Origin: Agarophyton chilense
Taxonomy: Eukaryota; Rhodophyta; Florideophyceae; Gracilariales; Gracilariaceae
NCBI GenBank assembly: GCA_030374765.1
Contig: JARGXX010000075.1
Span: 1,736,001-1,800,000 of the forward strand
Reading direction: 5' to 3'
Length of the DNA: 64,000 nucleotides
Shown here: positions 12,330 to 23,279 of the stretch, in pieces
Numbering within the stretch: position 1 is the stretch's first letter
Layout: each line of letters starts with the position of its first letter
The notes under the pieces: generated by a model
Database searches by the model: none
Told to the model about the DNA's origin: nothing
What the model saw: only the letters and a program-made list of their open reading frames with translations
Made by a program: the position numbers and the translations under genes

Positions 12330-12480
12330 GGGTTGTTCGCTTCGAACTTCGCGCGACGCGAAGTGAGGTGCAACGATCGGAGGACGTGATGCGGAGCGGA
12401 TCACTGCATGTGAAATGAGAATATCTCATTTCAAGTGCAACGGGGACCCGTTTTGGGTTTTTGTTGCAGGATTGCAGTAT
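12330..12480. repeat. Conserved internal segment shared by transposon copies A and B
   Basis: This segment, with GC-rich CTTCGCG/CGCGAAG hairpin arms, the AACGGGGACCCGTTT word and a CATTTGAACAGTTC-side flank, is the reverse complement of 28990-29300. It confirms that the two transposons belong to one family. Confidence 0.55.
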
Positions 12481-13095
12481 TATGCACTAGCTATCGGGGT
12501 CATTAGAGGGCATTAAAGTGAATGTGCAGGGCATTTGAACAGTTCATACTAGCTTGGATACTTTCACGAATTGAATTATCAAGAGCTTGATAGCATTCAG
12601 TACTCCTTTCATTGTTTGTAGAATTCTTAGTCTAGGATGAATGGGTAAGGTAAGATATCTTAAAAGTCCTCTTCCAATCTTCCTTCTGTACCGGAGTTAG
12701 TATGGACGTTTGTTAGTTTTCTACATTCTCCCCAAAATTCACTTGGGCTAGTATTTTTGCTATAGGTATTCTGGCATGAAAATGCTGTGATTTTTTTAAA
12801 GCTAACCAAAGAAAATCTAGCACACCCAAACTAAAAACCTAGCACCCCATACTAACATTCTGAAAACATAGACGAAGATCTCTGGAGACGAGGGGCTTGA
12901 ATATCTAGGGCAGCGAATTTGGGAAGTTCTGCCATTGCGCCCACTGACTCTTGTCACTTCAATCTTTGAAGTTTTTATTGTTGTCTTTATTTTTTATTGT
13001 TGTTCTTTTTTATTTTGTCGTCTTTGTTTGTTTTTATCACGTAAGATCCACACCTCAATCTATCAAATTGCGCATTTGACCCGTTTAGTCGCGTA

Positions 13096-13970
13096 GAAAT
13101 CGAAAATCTTAGTGACGGCAACTTCCATGTTTGGAAGAAGAAAATAGAGCTGCTACTTGCCCTCAAGAAGCTTGACGACCATTTGAGCTCAATGGGACCC
13201 ACCGATGAAAACAATCTTTCAAACTGGAGGAAATACGATGCAAAGGCTAGAGCGATCATTGGACTGAGCCTCAACGACGATCATTTGGATCACGGCAGGG
13301 ACACCGAAACTGCTGTAGACTTGTGGAGGGCTATTTGCGATGCGTTTCAGCGCAGGACTTTACTGAACCGAAATCAACGCCAAACGCTCTTTCTACACCA
13401 CCAAGATACGTGATGGGAAGAAAATGCTGCAGTTAGTCAATAATGTTCGCCATCTTGCGTCGGACTTGAAAAGCATGGACGTCATCGTCGAGGAGGAATC
13501 CATTTCCATGGCTATGCTCTGTGGTTTCCCTGAATTATTTGAACATCTGATTGTTGCGATGAATACTACCATAGGTGATTCTCCACTCACTCTCGAATTC
13601 GTCCATAGTCGCTTGCTGCAAGAAGAGCAGCGTTTGATGGATCGCACGAAAGATTGGATCACACGAAAGATGAGTCTGTACATTACGCCGCCTTTGTGGG
13701 CAGAAACCTGCGATGAAAGTCGATTGTGTGTCGTTATTATGGCAAAAAGGGTCATATCCAGAGAAAGTGCTTCAAGAAGCAATTTGATGAGGCAAACAAC
13801 GATTGAGAAGCATGTGCTCATACAAGTGTTCACACCGCTCTCTCTGGCGCGACTGCGCACATTACTTATAATAAATCAATGTTTCAGTCATATGAAAACA
13901 AAACGTCTTCTGCTGTTGGTTTTGACAATGATTGGAAATTTGAATCTCGTCGACATGAGTTTGTTTAGCT
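13096..13970 (+). pseudogene. Copia Gag with decayed zinc knuckle
   Basis: The frame starts LSDGNFHVWKKKIELLLALK, the copia Gag word in which the polypeptide enters the capsid-like helical region. It runs to about 13413, then shifts frame and continues from 13424 (MLQLVNNVRHLASDLKSM ... VHSRLLQEEQRL). At 13729-13770 a CCHC zinc knuckle is recognisable as CRYYGKKGHIQRKC, but its second cysteine is tyrosine. Gag would package element RNA. The frameshift near 13413, the lost Cys and further stops make it a pseudogene. The true start is unclear because the 5' leader was disrupted by transposon copy A. Confidence 0.7.
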
Positions 13971-14229
13971 AGAACTGGAAGTTGATGGTTCGAAGCGCAC
14001 GTGTAGACTGAAGCAAGTTGTGCACGTACTTTATTTCAGGTAAGACGTATTGTCAGTGCTAGCGATGTGTGACATTGGAGCGCATGTTGTGTTTACCAGG
14101 CTTCACGTAAGTGTGTACAAGGTCTCCATACTCATTGCTCAAGGCCGTCCCATCAAAGGGCTGTACTACCTTCTCACTGCTTCTGAACAGCTTGCACATC
14201 AAGATACCGCGCTGATCTGCGAATTATAA

Positions 14230-15140
14230 CTGTGGCACGCTAGAATGGCTCAAGACCATGAAAATGGCATCAGGCAAATGGTTCGTGATGGTGCTATATC
14301 CGGTCTTAATATGAACTTGAAGCAGAAAATGGATTTGTGACTTGTGTGTAGTAGCAAAAACTACGACCTCTCCGACTACCAAGCAAGGGGGGGATATGCC
14401 TAAAAGCTCTTGGAAGTGGTTCACTCGGACGTTTCCGGTCAAATGAAGCTCGAATCTTTGGGAGGCTCGCGTTAATTTATCCCATTCATCGATTACTTTA
14501 GTAGATACTGCTCTCTCCACATGCTCAAAACCAAAGATGAGGTGTTTTGGATGTTCATAAAATGGCTCAAATCCATGGAGAACCAAATAGAAGAAAAAGT
14601 GAAAACCATTACCGCACGTTAAAATGTGTTACTTGCCTTACGCAGAGGCAACGGTGGTGATTATTTCTCTCGAAAGTTCTGTACAGAATTTGAACGTCTT
14701 GGTGATGAACATAAGCGAACTCTGCCGTAGAACCCACAGCAGAACGGGCTGGCCGAAAGGGTCAACGGAACACTTATGGACATGGCTCGCTCTATGATAC
14801 ATCACAAGAACCTGCCTAAGACCTGTCGGGCGGAAGCAGTGAACGTTGCGGTGTATGTTTGCAATAGAATCACTTGCAAATCATTGCCGAGTGATGTAAC
14901 ACCATTTGAGCTGTAGAGCGGACGTAAGCCAAATCTGAGTAATCTGCGAGTATATAGAAGGAAGTGCTGGTACGGGGTGGTTGATCACAAGCTGAAGAAA
15001 TTGAAGAAGCTCGCCAAGAAGCTGTCTTCATCGGATATCCGGCTGGGTCGCACGGATATAAGCTGTGGATTGTGAAAAAGAAGAAAGTGAGTGTGTCACG
15101 AGATGTAAGATTTAATGAGCTGAACTGTAAGGATGACAAG
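14230..15140 (+). pseudogene. Copia integrase remnant
   Basis: Near 14728 the frame reads PQQNGLAERVNGTLMDMARS, containing the QNGxAERxN motif with the third acidic residue of the DD35E integrase triad. It continues through CNRITCKSLPSDVTPFEL and, after a stop, SGRKPNLSNLRVY, the typical copia integrase C-terminal end. The N-terminal zinc region and the first two aspartates are not cleanly readable. A diverged stretch at about 14420-14590 (SDVSGQMK-like) is the expected position of the first Asp. Stops at 14728 and 14914 show it is inactive. Confidence 0.7.
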
Positions 15141-15619
15141 TTTCACAATTTTGACAACTCCAACTATGTTGATATTAAAGTTCCAGATGAATCTGAGTGG
15201 AATGAACTTGAAACCTCTTCCACTGTTATTTACCCACCATAGTAGGATCTCTCTACATCAATAACAGCATTTTACGAAGTAACCGATCCTGAACCAGCCG
15301 AGTCTCCAGTGGCAGATGCCCGTTGCCTCACCTGAAGAAGACACAGAATAAATGCTACGTTTCACGCGTGAGCGAAGGAAGCCAACGTCATGGTGGAGTG
15401 AAACCTCCCTGCTCACTACTGGCGACAACATTCCCTCGTCATATCGTGGTGTAATGCCACGTGCCGATTCAAAGGCGAGGACGAGGGCAATGAACAGTGT
15501 GTTCCAGTGGCTGATGGAACATGATTCATGGGATTTGGTGTCAAGGGCTGCAGATAGCAATGTGATATCTTGAAGGTGAATATATGTGCAGGAATATGTA
15601 TCCAAGCCAACTGGTTAGC

Positions 15620-16370
15620 CTACGGTGGGTTACAAGGCTCGTGTGGTTGTCGGAGGGTTTTGGACGATCGAGGGTGTAGGCTTTTCCGAAACGTATGCAC
15701 ATGTAGTTAAGTTCACATCTGTCATAATGATTCTCTCCCTAAGAGCAGTTGAAGACTATTACTTGCATCAGATGGATGTGAAGACTGCGTTTTTAAATGG
15801 TGACCTCGAGGAGACTATGTACATGGAGCAGCCGGAAGGATTCGACCAGCCTGGAAGTGAAGAACTTCTGTGCCGATTGAAGGAATCTATCTACAGTTTG
15901 CGACAAGCACCAAGGCAGTGACAGGCCAAAATGTATTTGTTCCTTGGCATTGAGATAGATCTGAAGCCCAACGAGGCTGATGAGTGGGTGTACAACGGAA
16001 AGATACATGGAGAGACAGTGATCACTGTTATATAGATGAACGATTTGCCCTTTTCCAGTCCGAGTATGCAGACAGTGCACCGGGTCAAGGATGAAACATC
16101 AAACGGTTTTCCCGTGAAAGACCTCAATGAAGTTCGCATTGTACTCGGGTTTGAGATCCACCGTGATCGATCCTAAACTCTTCTATATCTTTAACAGTTT
16201 TCTTACACGCGCAAGGTCTTGAAGCGGTTTTATATGTTACAATCCAAGCCAGGAGACTCTCTAATGGATTCCACTGTTGACGTTACTCACTGTCCCGAGC
16301 TTGTGACAGAAACCCCGTACCCGCAGGCGACCGGTTAACTGACGCATCTTTCTGTTGGAACTCGCCCGGA
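15620..16370 (+). pseudogene. Copia reverse transcriptase remnant
   Basis: This is a clear copia RT: GYKARVVVGGF at the fingers, GFSETYAHVVKFTSV, then motif A QMDVKTAFLNGDLEE and YMEQPEGFDQPG, followed by CRLKESIYSLRQAPRQ ending at 15921. The catalytic motif-C region near 16028 reads YIDERF where YVDD is expected. After stops it continues KDLNEVRIVLGFEIHRDRS and SVGTRPDISYAVSILAKYF (RT connection). Loss of the second motif-C aspartate plus at least four stops make it dead. It lies directly before RNase H, as in copia. Confidence 0.85.
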
Positions 16371-16383
16371 CATATCGTATGCA

Positions 16384-16857
16384 GTGTCAATATTAGCAAA
16401 ATACTTCGAGAAACCTGTTGAGATTCACTGGAAGGCTGTCAAGCTAGTTCTGCGCTACCTCAATGGCACGTCTTCATTTAAACTCACTTATGGCTCTGCT
16501 GCAGGTATTCAGCTGCATGGGTATGTGGACTCGGATTGGGCAGGTGACACTTCTACGCGTAATTCAACTATTGTATATGTGTTCATGATGTGGGGTGCTC
16601 CGGTGTCTTGGAACTCTTGGCAAGAAGAAGTGGTCGCGCTGTCTAACGCTGAGGCTGAGTATGTGAGTCTATGTTCTGGGACAACGGAGGCATTATGGTT
16701 GAGATGTCTGTGGAGTGTCATTGGAAACGCAAGTGGTTTAAATGTGGTCGAGTCTGTAATGGTAATGGTTGAAGCCACGACTGTGTATGTGGACAACTAA
16801 GGTTGCATCGACCTTGGCCTAAAATGTGTGGTGAATAAGCGTACTTTGTGTAGACGC
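16384..16857 (+). pseudogene. Copia RNase H, first part
   Basis: The frame reads VLRYLNGTSSFKLTYG, the RNase H aspartate word YVDSDWAGDTSTRNST, SWNSWQEEVVALSNAEAEYV with the catalytic Glu region, and VYVDN followed by a stop in place of the usual Gln of DNQG. The frame then reads GCIDLGLKCVVNKRT. This domain removes RNA from the RNA-DNA hybrid. It is broken at 16857 by a 1.4-kb insertion and resumes at 18280. Confidence 0.85.
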
Positions 16858-18279
16858 CATTTTCTGGGCTGCTAATGGCGCGGGTGGTGACAGACCCAGT
16901 AGAACGAAATGCCAGGGGGTACCAGTCTACAACCGTAGACAAAACGACAGAGGCCGGCGGAAACGGCCAACCAGTAAAGGCCCAGGGAGCGCTAACAAAC
17001 GATACAACCACTCCGAAGAACACCTACGAGCGCCTGCAAGCCACTGCAGGGCTGCAATCGTAGTGGGGAAAGGTTGATGCTAAAGACGGCAGGAGACCAA
17101 GCCGCCAAGGAAAGTGAAAGGGGGAAGCAGGGCAGAGAGAGAAACGGTTGATGGCAAAAGAGGCCCGGACAGGGCTGAGAGAAGTGAGGGTGCCCCAGGA
17201 GCTTCTGGGGAAAAGTGGTCTCTCCCCGCAGAGTTCGCGCCGAAGCGCTCGGCTCGGGGGTTTATATAGACGATCAGAATATTGCATAAACTCCACTCAT
17301 GCATAAGACAAAGCCCAAAAGCTACACCCGTAGCCTTGAATTTGGGACGTCTTCTAGTAGAACTCCCTAGGAAAGGCCCTGTCTATTCTGATGACGTCTA
17401 TATAATACGTGGTTGGAATCTGGAATCACCAGTTCCACCGTTTCATCCAAACATGAATCCTACAACCTTGATTCGAGAGATGACCTGACGACGATACCGA
17501 CTCATCCAGCCGCGAGCCGGTATACGCGCCGGTGTTGGACCTTGAAGCCGAAGAATTGGACAGTGAAGTGGACCAGAGCGTCACCCATGCGTCCGTGGAA
17601 GTGGTCGTAGACCAGTTCCAACTGGTCGTGGACGACGCTATGGCTGGCCACCCTCAACCTGACAACGCGGTCGAAGTCGACGTAGTGCGTTGCGGCGACG
17701 CAGCCTGCTTGGGCGACACAGCGCGGTTGGGCAGGCCACGCTGTGAGAGGGACGGAGGCGGTGGAGGCGAAGGCCGCGAAGGCGGAGGCCATGGAGGTGG
17801 ACAACAAAGAGGCGGAAGAGGCTGTTGGGGCGCAGACAAGGGAGAGGGTTCATGCGCGCTGCGACGGCAGAGCGACGATGGGGCGCTTGACGAAGCGCGT
17901 CAGGTTGGTGATGCGGGCGCAAGGGCGGCCGAAAGCTGCGACGACAGCGGGGAGCCAGACGGAGCTTGGTGGCGGCGGTGGCCGAGGAAGAAGGGGCAAC
18001 CGGAGGAAGACGGAGATGGCGCCGCGGACGGTCGCGGCGCCGTCTTGGGTGATGGAGACCGGTAAGGGCGTCTGGCCGGTTTTGGAACGGGGTGGTGTGT
18101 TTTGAAGCGAATCTCAATCTCGAGATTCGCTTCCACTTCCATCATCCCAACTGGCCGTTCCACACCAACCAATCATCGGTGTGGAAGTCCCAGGTGCAGG
18201 GACAGGGGGATTGCTCCGGTCCACAGGACAGGTACCGGGAGACATCCCCCTGTCCTTGCTGGGCGGTTACACTTAGCAC
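16858..18279. mobile_element. 1.4-kb insertion inside copia RNase H (unclassified, possibly non-autonomous)
   Basis: Copia RNase H coding stops at 16857 and resumes in frame at 18284 after a repeated ACGC (16854-16857 and 18280-18283), consistent with a 4-bp target duplication; four bases could also match by chance. The insert is GC-rich in its second half and holds several overlapping open frames (for example 17532-18065 plus and 18117-17638 minus). Their Gly/Arg/Pro-rich products look like composition artefacts. A TATA-like TTTATATAGA lies at 17260. Three hairpins cluster at 18104-18255. No transposase is recognised. A solo LTR is an alternative. Confidence 0.5.
18104..18255. repeat. Cluster of three strong hairpins
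   Basis: The first is a perfect 12-bp stem, 18104-18115 with 18122-18133 (loop of 6). The second is a perfect 9-bp stem, 18158-18166 with 18178-18186 (loop of 11). The third is a perfect 12-bp stem, 18200-18211 with 18244-18255 (loop of 32). All lie in the right end of the 1.4-kb insert. Confidence 0.8.
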
Positions 18280-18460
18280 ACGCTTTCACTACATCAGAGA
18301 GGAATTGTGCGAAAAGGCGGTGCAGTTCCAGTATTGCTTCACGACGGAGGTGGTTGCCAATATTTTGACAAGCCATTCGGTCGTGTGAAGCTCAAGAAGT
18401 TCCGTGGTGAAATTGGGTTGGTATTGTTAAATTCTCTTAAGTCAGCGCCAAAGGGGGGAT
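18280..18460 (+). pseudogene. Copia RNase H C-terminus and polypurine tract
   Basis: The frame resumes RFHYIREELCEKAVQFQYC followed by TTEVVANIL, the conserved copia RNase H tail, before a frameshift. In another frame it continues KPFGRVKLKKFRGEIGL, the usual last words of copia Pol. The purine tract at 18450-18460 ends 2 bp before the right LTR-like repeat and would prime plus-strand synthesis. The frame break after NIL shows decay independent of the upstream insertion. Confidence 0.8.
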
Positions 18461-18462
18461 CT

Positions 18463-19069
18463 TGGATGTCGAATGAATGATCAGTGCTGTCACTGAGAGT
18501 GGTAGAAAGAGGGTAGTAGGAGTCTTCTGTATACACGTGTTTACATGCATTAGTTATACCACTTTGTAAAGTGTCCACGCTGTCCAGATCTTATGGTGTA
18601 CACATAGTACAGGCTGTACGGAATGTTCGGGAAGAATGGACACGCTGTATTGTGTATTACAGAAAATATGCAATGATTTGCTGGAACAGGATTGTGCATG
18701 GAGGCGGACCACACTGAATACGTACTGGTACATTGAATGTGTTCACACGTCAGTATCATGTTGTATTGTGCACTATTGTACCTTGCTGTGATATGTTGAG
18801 TTAAATTTGGACTAAGGTTTATTTTCATGTTTGAATATGATTTGTATTACTGAATGTTTTCGCTATGTATTCTAGGGTTTACGTGAGCTAAAGGTTAGAC
18901 AGTTGGCACAGTTGAGAAGTATATAAGTCGAAGATCGCCAACGTTCATCTAAATTCTGACTAGAGCTGGCGACTTTCCCTTTCAAACCTTATCCTTCTCA
19001 TCTTTCTCCATCACTGTTTGTCCTTTCTTGTGGCCCAATCGAGCGTACGCGGTTTGGATGTAGGGTTGT
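18463..19069 (+). repeat. Right LTR-like direct repeat of the copia element
   Basis: It is co-linear with 4281-4889. It carries a TATA-like AGTATATAAGTCG at about 18919 where the left copy has AGTACATAAGTCG, which is a plausible promoter position for an LTR. Its start next to the polypurine tract supports the LTR reading. Confidence 0.6.
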
Positions 19070-19544
19070 GCTTTGTGAGCTTACCACCCAGCACTGCAGC
19101 TAGAGCTCTGTCATTCTACTCGATCTTATCGACATCGTGAATACGATTGCATGGGGAGCCAGGGACCATAATGCCAACCATTTGGGCAGCAGCATTCGGC
19201 GAGACGAACAAGGCAGTCTTCGGTGCTGGTCCGCTGGCAAGCACGGTGTGGGTGATCTCACGACGACCTCCCTGATTCGGGTTTCTCTCGCTCTGAAGTG
19301 GGGCGCGGGTGGTTATTGTCGCGGGATACTAATCGGTACGTGTCTCATATGCTGCGACGGGATTGGTGCCAGCGCGTGCGTGCTGCACGTCGCGCTGGCC
19401 GTTATATATCTTTAGGGAGCTTTTCTGTCGGCTTCTTACTTTCCGATCGCGACGCTCGCCCGCTCTCCCTCGCGCCGCTGTTGCGCCGATCTTGGCGCAG
19501 CATCGTCGCAAAGAAGCTAGAACGGTAGAGTAAATCAGTAAAAA
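19070..19544. other. Unassigned spacer right of the copia element
   Basis: GC-rich DNA with no recognised gene or repeat. Short open frames exist on both strands without domain content. The end of the right LTR may extend into the first 90 bp. Confidence 0.4.
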
Positions 19545-20065
19545 GTGCTCAAACTTACGATTCTTTGTCTGTTTTTGCAGAAATAGAATATCCGGCAAAT
19601 GAGTCGAATGGGACCTGAGTGTGTAAGTGCTTGAGTAGTCTTTGTCAATACGATTGGCTGAGCATTTTCGTTGTTCTTTTCATCTTTTTTCTTTTTTTAT
19701 TTCAAGTTTTATTCGATAGATAGACAAGCGTACGTGTTCCGAACCTTGAAAAAAGTTTTTGTTCGGACTTGAATCTATATATCATGTCTACCAATAGCAT
19801 CCAATAAAAGCAGGGCTTTGTGTAGAGGTACAGCGTATGGGTTGTATGCGTACATGCCCTTCTGGGAGGCGTATGGGAGTAGTAACCCTACGTGTCATAC
19901 GTGTAAAGATTGACTTGGCTGAATTTTTGCGTCGCGAGTGTACGTTTTGTGTCTGAGTGGTTCCTTTTTTCTCTTTTTCTCCCTCTCTTTCCGTTTTGCT
20001 TTACTTTTTTGAAGGGGCGCCCTTTTCTAAGGCCCCCTTGAGAGACCAAAGCGAAGGATGGGCAA
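19545..20065 (+). repeat. rDNA-spacer repeat fragment, plus orientation
   Basis: It matches the block after the 28S fragments from the TTTTTGCAGAAATAGAATATCC word through GGTACAGCGTATGGG (19827) to the CT-rich tract and CCCCCTTGAGAGACC. No 28S sequence precedes it. Confidence 0.65.
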
Positions 20066-20084
20066 ATATTAAATCATGTAACGA

Positions 20085-20491
20085 CTCGTACATGATAATC
20101 ATCACAACCCGTCCCATCATCAATAAAACCAACACTTTTCGCAATAAATGCCCTACATATTTGCAGAATGCTTTTTTAAAAATCAGTGCTTACGGTAGAA
20201 TTGGAGACCTTCATTGCAATTTACTGTTATTGTATATCTCTTCTTTTGCGCGGCCCCCATCCTTCCCTCTGTTCTCTCAAGGGGGCCTTAGAAAAGGGGG
20301 CCCCTTCAAAAAAGTAAAGCAAAACGGGAAGAGAGGGAGAGAAAGAGAAAAAAGAAACCACTCAGACACAAAACGTACACACGCGACGCAAAAATTCTGC
20401 CAAGTCAATCTTTACACGTATGACACGTAGGGTTACTACTCCCATACGCCTCCCAGAAGGGCATGTACGCATACAACCCATACGCTGTACC
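20085..20491 (-). repeat. rDNA-spacer repeat fragment, inverted
   Basis: This is the reverse complement of the same block, ending at the GGTACAGCG start (20491). With 19827-20063 it forms inverted arms of about 238 bp separated by about 190 bp. The inner part matches 1750-1880 of copy 1 in reverse. Confidence 0.65.
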
Positions 20492-20686
20492 ACTGCCATA
20501 GATGCCGAATATCTGGCTGGGACCTCAACCTCCACCTTACTTCACTATCCCCTCTGACTGTTTCTCACACCTGTCACACCAGATCCGCACACGATCATGC
20601 CATTTCGTCCAAGTCTCGGGCCCACCCGGGTCTTGATCGTCTTGGCTTTTGGGAAAAGTTACGTAGACAAACGAGAAAGGATAGTT

Positions 20687-21496
20687 TCAGCACCATTTCT
20701 TACTAACACTTTCCAGTTCCGCCAGTGCTGATGCAAGAGGAAAGAGTTCCTTGATGGTAGGGACCTCCTCCGCGTAGAGCTTCTTCGTATTGTTTCGTAA
20801 TTTAGTATCTCGTAGCAATGAGTATGGAATACGAGTTTTTAGACTTGTGGGTGTCGATAGAAGGAACTCAGCAAATATCGGCACATGATCTGACGGCCAG
20901 GCACTGAGTACCACCATGGGGCAAGTTGGGTGAACACCTTTAGCCAGGAATAAATCCACAACAGTAGAACGTCTGTGTGTGGTAAATGTTGGAGAGAAAG
21001 GAGCCATAATGGTTAGATTTGCTTTCTGGTACCATCTAATGAACTTGAGTCCCTGTGGATTTGTCATTGGGTCCCATTTGACGTGTCGAGAGTTGAAGAC
21101 ACCCACTTGTATTGTAGATCCACGCAATAGCCGTATTTTATCCATTTGGAAAGATAGTAGGTCGTCTTTTGTAGCCGGTGATTTAAGATAGGCTACAATA
21201 ATGTTGGAAGAGTGACACGTTCCAACAAGAAGTTGATAGCTCGTATTCGTTACGGCTTTCTGCTTCCTAAAGGCACCAAGCTCTGAGGAGAAAACAGACA
21301 CGCCACCGCCAAGACGAGAGCGGTTTGGGGTTGAATAGGCGTCTGCGAACTCATAAAACACGTAGTCTTCTGTCATCCATTCGCCTTTAGACCAAGTCCC
21401 TGTGATGCAGACTAGGTCCGAGCACTCGAGGAGAAGTGCAATACTACTCAGTTTGGGCAAGGAGCACCCAGATATGTTGGAGTTGGTTAGAATCAT
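20687..21496 (-). pseudogene. LINE endonuclease/exonuclease/phosphatase-like domain, catalytic residues lost (copy 1)
   Basis: The 269-residue frame with an ATG start follows the order of the LINE apurinic-like endonuclease, which nicks target DNA. LVCITGTWSKGE stands where LTETW is usual, so the catalytic Glu is Gly. GGGVSVF follows. VGVFNSRHVKWDP stands where GDFNxxHxxWD is usual, so the Asp is Val. Then come VVDLFLAKG (IDL) and SDHVPIFAEF, in which the final Asp-His pair is intact. Both substitutions also occur in copy 2. The frame is open but cannot encode an active nuclease by known family rules. Confidence 0.75.
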
Positions 21497-21801
21497 TGCC
21501 CGATCCCATCTGGGCTCGCAATTGCTGATTCTTCGTTCTGCGGTACAGAGGAGCTACTTGAACGTTTAGACGGGAACGTTGACTTTGAATGGAGCTCAAG
21601 ATCGGGATAAGTTGTTGCGAGCATGGTAGCCTGTTTGCTGTACCATTCCATTGCGGCACGAGATTGTTTTCTCTGCAAACTCCCTGTCCATCTGCAATAG
21701 AAAGCAGTGACGTCGGATTTTGCTTTGGCAGTACCGTCGCCTTTTCCTTTCGGATCGTAGGTGGCAAGATGCCGGTATTTGAGACGCTTCATTGTCGCCA
21801 C
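21493..21801 (-). pseudogene. Basic linker frame upstream of LINE endonuclease (copy 1)
   Basis: The 102-codon frame is rich in K, R and S (YRHLATYDPKGKGDGTAKAK ... SKRSSSSSVPQNE). It starts with GTG in the open frame; the first ATG is codon 4. It overlaps the endonuclease start by 4 bases, an ATGA-type overlap. It is probably the ORF1 C-terminus or ORF2 leader. An almost identical frame is at 27958-28266. No domain is recognised. Confidence 0.45.
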
Positions 21802-22204
21802 GAGGCGACCCTGGAGTGGATAGTGACATATTGTCTTTCGAGCAGAGTTATTTTTAAACGATAAACTGATTACTGCCCATTTGGGTAGAGACAGAAGATG
21901 GGCTCGGCGTTAATCACCGAGTGGTCCTCTACAGATGTTTGCAGAGTAAAATGGGACAATCTTCGGACGGGGTTTGTTCTGTGTCAGAGCTAGGCCGGCT
22001 TTATTAAGCGCTTTTCCCGTTTCTGCTAACCTGGTTTTGGCTTCGTCAGAGAGGGAATGTACAGCCGGTTGCGAGGTTACTTGAGCCGAGGAAGGTGGTG
22101 GGGCCTTCTCAAGGTTTTCTTAGGCTTGGGCAGTTGATTGGCGATTTTCTGGACGGGGTGGTGCTCGTCAGGCTCAATTACACCTTCTTCAGAAGTTATT
22201 ACCG

Positions 22205-22900
22205 ACTGTTGCTAGACATCAGGAGCTTTCTGCAGCAGAAGATGATGCACTTGCGATGGTAGCTGGGCGATTAAATCATCCTGTTCCTGGAGCTCTCGCT
22301 TCATACTTCTGTTTTCCAAGAGTTGTTCGTGAGATTTTTTTGTATTGATCTTTATGATTGAATCTACTCCAAACAACTATGGGGTGGACACTGTGTTTTG
22401 CGGTGGTGGCGTGGGTCGGTCAAGCACTGCTACTTTTGAATTGACTTTAATGCGCGGAGCAGTAAGAGTTCCAGCCGTTTCGTTGACTGATTTCAAAGTT
22501 TCCGTCAGTCTGGAGGGGCTTAAGAGCGCAGGTAGTTGGCAGTCTGCCACGGGAAAGTATTTAGTATCAAGTTGGTTTGTATCTTGTTGAATTACCGTAG
22601 CAGAAGGCTGTAAGAAGGATAAGGCCTTCTTATTACTTGAAGGTGTCGCTGATGTCTCCGAAGCTACTTTTGGCCGTGGAGTTAACTGCTGAGACGAGGT
22701 TGGTACCTTGCAGTCTTGCAGTAGTTGGTCCAGTTTTCCACCAATTGCGTCAAGTTGGCAGATGCGGCATTTAACGGCGAACTTTCCTGAGGATGTCCCA
22801 TTTAGAGAAAGCAAGTTTGGTTTCTTGCAATGAGGGCAGTTGAGGTGTTCTTTCTTGCGAATGAACTCCCGAAAAGGAGTCCTCTTTTAGGGGCGGGGCG
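22205..22900 (-). pseudogene. LINE ORF1 with zinc ribbon-like motif (copy 1)
   Basis: Read from about 22885 on minus, the frame has LNCPHC near 22855 and KCRICQL near 22765, a CX2C-X19-CX2C zinc-binding spacing. A Ser/Thr/Pro-rich region follows, then a polar helix (KSNTKKFYEQQLLENRSMK in copy 2) that could form a coiled coil. ORF1 proteins of LINEs bind element RNA. The start codon is unknown: an in-frame stop lies just upstream and no ATG precedes the zinc motif. In copy 1 the frame breaks near 22377 (TAG after TPNNY), where copy 2 reads on, so copy 1 is a pseudogene. Confidence 0.6.
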
Positions 22901-23279
22901 TGAGCAGCCACGAGTCGCGGGAGCACTCGACGACGAAGTGGTGGACCTTCAGCATAATGCTGGTTAAAATTTCTCAACTTCTCGGATTCTTCTCGACTTC
23001 TCGGATTCTTCTCGACTTCTCGACTTCTCGCTTCGCCGTCGCGCCCAGAATAAGGAGATTTATCTGATGCTCTGAAGGATGATCCCCTTCGACCCGGAAA
23101 CTCTCTCTTCCAGGTGCGGTACGTGTCTGTGTCCTACTGGGTCTTGACATACTTCCAGACTCAGCGTGTTGATCCATACGAGGCTTCCAAGGGATGACAG
23201 TAACAGAAAGATATGTTTTCACCAGTTGACCCCTTCTGGCCGCTTGCAGGAACGTTGCACGGTTCCCAGTGGCTTAAAA

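Larger units (their letters stand above)
5944..12874 (-). mobile_element. DNA transposon with CGTCTGT terminal inverted repeats, copy A (6.9 kb)
   Basis: The left end CGTCTGTGCTTTCAGAAAGC and the right end (reverse complement CGTCTATGTTTTCAG) form imperfect terminal inverted repeats. They match the ends of the 8-kb element at 28670-36692, but in opposite orientation: the 5944 end corresponds to the 36692 end, and the 12874 end to the 28670 end. The homology continues for about 280 bp inside the left end and about 750 bp inside the right end. Flanking AA at 5942-5943 and 12875-12876 fits a 2-bp target duplication. It interrupts the copia element between its left LTR-like repeat and gag. Its own coding region is mostly replaced by a LINE (6225-11003). 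Confidence 0.7.
4281..19069 (+). mobile_element. Old Ty1/copia LTR retrotransposon, nested and broken
   Basis: Gag, integrase, reverse transcriptase and RNase H remnants run on the plus strand from about 13096 to 18420 in copia order (integrase before RT). They are flanked by direct repeats 4281-4889 and 18463-19069 that behave as LTRs. A purine tract (AAAGGGGGGAT, 18450-18460) sits directly before the right repeat, as expected for a polypurine tract. The element was split by a DNA transposon (5944-12874) and by a second insert (16858-18279). Every coding part carries frameshifts and stops. The two LTR-like repeats differ at many positions, so the insertion is old. I could not fix the inner LTR ends or the primer-binding site. 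Confidence 0.75.

Noticed and set aside
17532..18117. Protein genes on both strands in the GC-rich insert (177 and 159 codons)
   Set aside because: Products are Gly- or Arg/Pro-rich low-complexity chains overlapping on opposite strands, with no domain; explained by GC-rich composition.
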